Shown here: positions 60,091-64,000 of the stretch, piece by piece
Layout of the letters: each line of letters opens with the position of its first letter
Numbering within the stretch: position 1 is the stretch's first letter
Source: Bosea sp. AS-1
Lineage (GTDB): Bacteria > Pseudomonadota > Alphaproteobacteria > Rhizobiales > Beijerinckiaceae
DNA length: 64,000 bases
Direction: 5' to 3'
Assembly: GCF_002220095.1 (NCBI RefSeq)
Contig: NZ_CP022372.1
Span: forward strand, 1,584,501 to 1,648,500
The notes under the pieces: generated by a model
Told to the model about the DNA's origin: nothing
What the model saw: only the letters and a program-made list of their open reading frames with translations
The model's database searches: none
Made by a program: the position numbers and the translations under genes

Positions 60091-60523
60091 GATTTACCTT
60101 GCAGAATGTGATTTTGTAATACTATCTTATGTTTACTCCCATAAATTTAAGTACAAAAAATTCTATACTTATATTTTTGACCATTGTTTACTTAGTTAAA
60201 TTTTAAACTTATTTAAAATACGCAACCTGTTGCGCATTTCTGTCTTGATAGACTGGATTTATGGCTTCGCTTCTTGCGTGTGTCCAAAGGTCTTGGCCTT
60301 CCCAGAGGTGGGTCGGTGCCCCGCCGCCACCAAGTCGTCACTCTGAATGGGGCGGCCGAGCATCCCCTGGCTGCCGTGCCTGTGCAGTTTTTACTGTTGG
60401 AGGCAGTTTTTACTCTTGGAGAGCGTGAGCGTTCAAACATGCCGCGGCAGCGCCGAAGCGCACGAACCCGCTCCCTCACGCGCGCGTTAAACCAAGGAGC
60501 GCAAATGGAGCCGTCGGTTCGTA
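60091..60523. promoter_or_regulatory. AT-rich spacer opening the polysaccharide locus
   Basis: A 433-base non-coding region. From about 60100 to 60220 it is strikingly AT-rich in an otherwise GC-rich window, with runs such as AAATTTAAGTAC and TTAAATTTTAAAC. A hyphenated palindrome CGCAA-CCTG-TTGCG lies at 60221-60234, and a 19-bp tandem repeat at 60384-60421. No gene with coding bias is seen. The layout suits a control region for the flippase and glycosyltransferase genes, perhaps bound by a Zn-finger MucR/Ros-type or H-NS-like silencer. That last point is inference. Confidence 0.6.
60384..60421 (+). repeat. Imperfect 19-bp tandem repeat upstream of the flippase gene
   Basis: GCAGTTTTTACTGTTGGAG at 60384-60402 is followed at once by GCAGTTTTTACTCTTGGAG at 60403-60421, with one mismatch (G to C at position 13). 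Two head-to-tail sites about two helical turns apart look like a regulator-binding pair 100 bases before the flippase start. Confidence 0.8.
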
Positions 60524-62008
60524 ATGGAAAACCTTCGGGGCAGATCCATCCATGCCGGGCTCGCAAATATGAGCGGCCAGGTCGGCCGCGTATTCATCAA
60601 AATATTCTCGACGATGATTTTGGCGCGCCTGCTCGTGCCGAGCGATTACGGTTTGATCGCGATGGTCACGACCTTCACTGGTTTTCTTGGCCTTTTCAGC
60701 AGCTTGGGGCTCTATCACGCGACGATCCAGTGCGACTCGATCTCGTCGGAGCAGTCCTCGACGCTCTTCTGGATCATGCTTCTTTTCGGCTTCGTGCTCT
60801 TCATCCTGTGCGTGGCGCTCGCGCCCGCGATCGCGCTCTTCTACGGTGATCCCAGGCTCGTTTCGACGACGATCATCATTGGAACGGGGTTCATCATATC
60901 GGGCGCCAGCATCCAGCATGGAGCGCTCCTCTCCCGGCAGATGCGTTATGGAACATCGGCGCTGATCGATATCAGCGCCGAACTGATCAGCACGGCGGTC
61001 GCGATCTATCTCGCCTGGATCGGGTACGGGTATTTTGCCTTGGCGTACATGATCGTTCTGCAGCCGCTCGTCGTGACGATCGGGCTGTGGTGCTGCACGA
61101 GGTGGGTTCCGTCGCGCCCACATTTCAGTGCCCAGATCGCGCCGATGCTGCGTTTTGGCAGAGCTATGACGCTGACCAGCGCCGTCACCTACATCGCGAG
61201 CAATCTGCAAAAGGTCTTGATCGGCAAATTCTGGGGCGAGGAAGCGATCGGCTTATATGGTCGCGGCAGCTATTTGATCTCGTTTCCGACCGATACGCTG
61301 AACAATGCCATAGGGGAGGTTGCCTTCAATGCCCTGTCGAAGGTCAAGCGCGACGCCGCTCGCCTCCGACGCTCGTTCTTGCAGATCTATACATGCGTCG
61401 TCGCGCTGACGTTTCCGACGACGGCCGCTTGCGCGTTGTTCGCCGATGACCTGATCGCGATCCTTCTGGGCCGGCATTGGAGCGGGGTCGTTCCGATATT
61501 CCAGCTGCTGACGCCGACCGTCCTGGTCTTCGCGATCAACAACCCGGTCGGATGGTTGTTGAACGCGCTTGGAATGGCCGACAGGGGCCTGAAGATCGCG
61601 TTGGTTTCGGCGCCGCTGATGCTGCTGGCAGTGGTGGTCGGCCTGCCCTACGGAGCGAACGGCGTCGCCTTGTCGTACTCCGTCGTCATGCTGCTGAAGG
61701 CTGCGCCCCTGACGGTATGGGCGCTGCGTGGAACGGGGATCCATTTCAGGGACGTTGTCGCCGGCCTGAGCGGGCCCCTGACGGCCAGCGTCGTCGCGGG
61801 AATCGTCTCCTATGCGGTGAAGACCCAGTTGCTGGATGCGGTGCCTTCGTTCCTCCGTCTTGTTCTACTGACCGTCCTTTTCTCGATCACCTACCTGTTG
61901 GTGTTGCTGCGTTCGACAGCGCACAGGGCGGTGATCGCCGACGTGCTGGAGACCGCGAAGAACTTTGGCATCGATCCGAGACGTTTTGGGATCAGGAGCG
62001 CGGGTTGA
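60524..62008 (+). CDS. Polysaccharide flippase of the MOP superfamily (Wzx/ExoT-like)
   Basis: A 494-residue protein with about twelve to fourteen membrane helices, like WzxC and ExoT. It starts with the basic-then-glycine motif 'RGRSIHAGLANMSGQVGRVF', and 'ILARLLVPSDYGLIAMVTTFTGFLG' follows. It flips lipid-linked repeat units across the inner membrane. ATG at 60524 gives the family N-terminus but has no Shine-Dalgarno. The strong AAGGAG at 60494-60499 instead serves an ATG at 60505 in another frame. First gene of the surface-glycan locus. Confidence 0.88.
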   Translation: MENLRGRSIHAGLANMSGQVGRVFIKIFSTMILARLLVPSDYGLIAMVTTFTGFLGLFSSLGLYHATIQCDSISSEQSSTLFWIMLLFGFVLFILCVALAPAIALFYGDPRLVSTTIIIGTGFIISGASIQHGALLSRQMRYGTSALIDISAELISTAVAIYLAWIGYGYFALAYMIVLQPLVVTIGLWCCTRWVPSRPHFSAQIAPMLRFGRAMTLTSAVTYIASNLQKVLIGKFWGEEAIGLYGRGSYLISFPTDTLNNAIGEVAFNALSKVKRDAARLRRSFLQIYTCVVALTFPTTAACALFADDLIAILLGRHWSGVVPIFQLLTPTVLVFAINNPVGWLLNALGMADRGLKIALVSAPLMLLAVVVGLPYGANGVALSYSVVMLLKAAPLTVWALRGTGIHFRDVVAGLSGPLTASVVAGIVSYAVKTQLLDAVPSFLRLVLLTVLFSITYLLVLLRSTAHRAVIADVLETAKNFGIDPRRFGIRSAG

Positions 62009-62054
62009 GCAGCTCCGCGTGGACGGGTTGCCAGGGAGGGGCTCGTCCCGGCAC

Positions 62055-62080
62055 CCGATCCGATCGGTTTCTCGGATCGG
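62055..62080 (+). repeat. 9-bp inverted repeat after the flippase gene
   Basis: CCGATCCGA (62055-62063) and TCGGATCGG (62072-62080) form a perfect stem around TCGGTTTC. No U tract follows, so it is not a standard terminator. It could be a weak attenuator or a processing site between the flippase and glycosyltransferase genes. Confidence 0.45.
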
Positions 62081-62166
62081 CGTGCTCTTCGCCCGATTAC
62101 GGCGAGGGGATGCCGAGGGATGGATGATGAACGTTCGATGCCTACGTATTATCGATGAGGACTGCG

Positions 62167-63180
62167 ATGGATACCAATAATAGCCCGTTGGTGAGCGTTG
62201 TGACGCCTGTCTATAATGGATCTTCCTATTTGAGGGATTGCATCGAGAGCGTTCTGTCTCAATCTTACGAAAATTTTGAATACATTATCGTCAATAATGC
62301 CAGCACGGACTGCACCCTTCAGGTCGCAAGTGAGTACGCCAGAGAGGATCACCGGATACGCATATGCAGTAATGACACTTTGTTGCCGATCATCGCGAAC
62401 CATAACAGGGCGTTGCAGGAGATCGACCCGCAGAGCAAGTATTGCAAGATCGTCTCGGCCGATGACCGGATCTTTCCGGAATGTATCGCACAAATGGTGG
62501 CGCTGGCCGAAGCGAATCCGCGTGTCGGCCTGGTGGGATCCTATCAGTTGTGCGGCGAAATGAACGCTAATTTCGAAGATCAGTGGATACGGAATGTCGG
62601 ACTTGATCCTCTCAAGTCCGTTTTCTCTGGATCCGAGGTCTGTCGAAAGCAACTGCTCGGGGCACTGAGCGTTTTCGGTAATCCGACATCGACGCTGTAT
62701 CGCTCGGATCTCGTTCGCCGGAATGCGGAGTTCTATCCGAATCCTTCAGCTGAAGCCGATACGAGCGCCTGCTTCGCCGCACTATGCGATTCCGATTATG
62801 GCTTCGTTCACCAGGTGCTCTCGTATGAGCGCGTTCACACCATGCGGCAGACGACTGTGGCGCAGAATTTGAACACCTACCTGCCATCGGCGATCAGCGA
62901 CTGCATGACATATGGCCGATATTTCATGGCGGATTCGGAAATTGCTGAGAGGCTGCGTCAATTATTTACGGAATACTACGAGTTCCTGGGGTCGAGCGCC
63001 CTTCGGGCGAATAATGACGCCTTCTGGACTTATCATAAAGCAGCGCTGCAGGCTTTGGGGATTTCTCTGGACAAGCGGCGTGTAGCCCTGGAGGCAGCGA
63101 AGAAGTGCGTGAGGACCATGAAGACGCCGGCCAGATTCTTCGGGGTGGCTGTGGAACGGACGCGACGCATCCTGAACTGA
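62167..63180 (+). CDS. GT2-family glycosyltransferase
   Basis: A 337-residue GT-A glycosyltransferase. It starts 'PLVSVVTPVYNGSSYLRDCI' with 'VLSQSYENFEYIIVNNASTD', the nucleotide-binding pattern of GT2. The DxD position reads 'KIVSADDRIFPEC'. ATG at 62167 is preferred because GAGG sits six bases upstream; ATG at 62155 would add four residues. Codon use is noticeably less GC-biased than in housekeeping genes of this window, suggesting acquired DNA. It likely adds a sugar to the repeat unit exported by the flippase. Confidence 0.87.
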   Translation: MDTNNSPLVSVVTPVYNGSSYLRDCIESVLSQSYENFEYIIVNNASTDCTLQVASEYAREDHRIRICSNDTLLPIIANHNRALQEIDPQSKYCKIVSADDRIFPECIAQMVALAEANPRVGLVGSYQLCGEMNANFEDQWIRNVGLDPLKSVFSGSEVCRKQLLGALSVFGNPTSTLYRSDLVRRNAEFYPNPSAEADTSACFAALCDSDYGFVHQVLSYERVHTMRQTTVAQNLNTYLPSAISDCMTYGRYFMADSEIAERLRQLFTEYYEFLGSSALRANNDAFWTYHKAALQALGISLDKRRVALEAAKKCVRTMKTPARFFGVAVERTRRILN

Positions 63181-63247
63181 CTTACCGAGTCCCTTCGACG
63201 CCACGCACCCAGGTTCTCCCGACCGTACTGATGCTCAAGGCAGTGAG

Positions 63248-64000
63248 ATGGAAGCGCCGAAATTCAGCGTCTTGATCGCGAACTACAACAACGCTCACCT
63301 GATCGGGCAGGCGTTGGACAGCATCAAGCGGCAAACGATTCAGGACTTCGAGGTGATCGTCGTGGACGATGGCTCGACGGACAACAGCCGTTCCGCCGTG
63401 GAAGCGGAGATGGCCTCTTTCGGTGGCAGGCTTCGGTATATCTATCAATCGAACGGCGGCGTCGCGAGCGCGCGGAATGCTGCAATCATGGCGTCATCCG
63501 GGAGTTACCTGACATTCCTGGATCCTGACGATTATTGGCACGCAGAGCGACTAGAGGCTCACGCGGCAATACTGGACCAGAATGAAGCCGTGGGGCTTTG
63601 TTGTAGCGACTTCGACCGGCTCCATGAGGATGGGCATGTCGAGCAGCATTTCAGCAGATGGGTCCCGTTTCCGAACTTTCCGTTTGAGCAGCGGATTTCG
63701 CGCGAGGATTCATTGCGCTGGCTTCTGGCCGTCAATTTCATCGGCACCAATGGCGTGACGATCCGGAGACGCTGCGTCCAAGCTGTCGGATTGTTTACCG
63801 AAAGCTACAGGCAGGCCGAAGACTATGACTATTGGCTTCGATGCGCCGTAAACACGGAATTCTATGTCATTCCCCGGGTCCTGCATACGTACAGGATCCA
63901 TCAGGGTGGGCTGACGAAGAATTTCCTGGAGAACTGCGAATATAGCCAGCGCGTGGTTCTGTACTTCGCTGAAACCTATGAGGGATTTATCGGGTCCCAC
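63248..64000 (+). CDS. GT2-family glycosyltransferase (cut by the window end)
   Basis: The first 251 residues of a second GT2 enzyme; no stop codon appears before base 64000. It has 'FSVLIANYNNAHLIGQALDS', 'FEVIVVDDGSTDNSRSAV', 'GGVASARNAAIMASSGSYL' and the metal motif 'TFLDPDDYWHAERLE'. The later 'GLFTESYRQAEDYDYWLRCA' is the usual acceptor-side ED motif. ATG at 63248 follows a GTGAG. The reverse strand is also open over this gene but only as a shadow. Confidence 0.88.
   Translation, partial: MEAPKFSVLIANYNNAHLIGQALDSIKRQTIQDFEVIVVDDGSTDNSRSAVEAEMASFGGRLRYIYQSNGGVASARNAAIMASSGSYLTFLDPDDYWHAERLEAHAAILDQNEAVGLCCSDFDRLHEDGHVEQHFSRWVPFPNFPFEQRISREDSLRWLLAVNFIGTNGVTIRRRCVQAVGLFTESYRQAEDYDYWLRCAVNTEFYVIPRVLHTYRIHQGGLTKNFLENCEYSQRVVLYFAETYEGFIGSH

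Noticed and set aside
60221..60234. CGCAA-CCTG-TTGCG palindrome as a named operator
   Set aside because: The arms are only five bases. It is mentioned in the spacer entry but too short to call a binding site on its own.
1..64000. tRNA genes, CRISPR arrays, IS elements or prophage remnants
   Set aside because: I saw no T-loop/CCA-like tRNA pattern, no regularly spaced repeats, and no transposase, integrase or phage gene. No tool search was possible.

Overview
The window is high-GC DNA from an alphaproteobacterium, almost certainly of the order Rhizobiales (Hyphomicrobiales). My impression is a Bosea-like organism, but the genus is a guess from gene content and cannot be proven here. The evidence is ctrA and chpT flanking a chemotaxis operon, FliI and FliJ, an EipA-type DUF1134 protein, an 'IGHNGGP' small protein, separate petA-petB-petC genes, aerobic HemF, and strong G/C bias at third codon positions. 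It reads as ordinary chromosome up to about 60.1 kb, where an AT-rich spacer opens a surface-polysaccharide locus that runs off the right edge.

Layout. 0-4.3 kb: a DMT permease, a flippase-like membrane protein, a DUF305 protein beside a His-rich secreted protein, an acetyltransferase, and fliJ. 4.5-7.7 kb: an MFS permease and a small secreted SUOX-fold protein lie between fliJ and fliI. 8.1-15.2 kb: ctrA converges on chpT-cheA-cheW-cheY-cheB-cheR, so cell-cycle phosphorelay genes and chemotaxis genes share one locus. 15.3-21 kb: CysQ, a YHS protein, EipA, a membrane-anchored coiled-coil protein, a PfkB sugar kinase and a HAD hydrolase. 20.8-26.2 kb: a long-form GTP cyclohydrolase II, a b561-type cytochrome, and a tight minus-strand cassette of MDR dehydrogenase, PTPS-like protein, GT4 glycosyltransferase and methyltransferase. 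This cassette is the best candidate for an undescribed pathway.

26.2-39 kb: OpgH glucosyltransferase, hydroxypyruvate isomerase and glucokinase, an acyltransferase, an ABC-F protein, an SDR, a metallophosphoesterase, an unlisted 38-residue protein, a NUDIX hydrolase, an exported argininosuccinate-lyase-like enzyme and an acetyltransferase. 39-49 kb: a minus-strand MoxR/DUF58/BatA-DUF4159/vWA operon diverges from a plus-strand operon of DUF1285, CoA-type NUDIX, DUF6111 and the CCA-adding enzyme. 49-55.4 kb: hemF-trmL, an ABC exporter, and the cytochrome bc1 operon closed by a strong terminator. 55.5-58.8 kb: mtnP-apt-mtnA-class II aldolase, which looks like a 5'-methylthioadenosine/5'-deoxyadenosine salvage shunt. 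58.9-64 kb: a membrane diguanylate cyclase, the AT-rich spacer, a polysaccharide flippase and two GT2 glycosyltransferases, the last cut by the window end.

I found no tRNA, rRNA, CRISPR array, insertion sequence or integrase. Starts were chosen from Shine-Dalgarno spacing, family start positions and signal peptides. All family and motif alignments were done by eye, without database searches.
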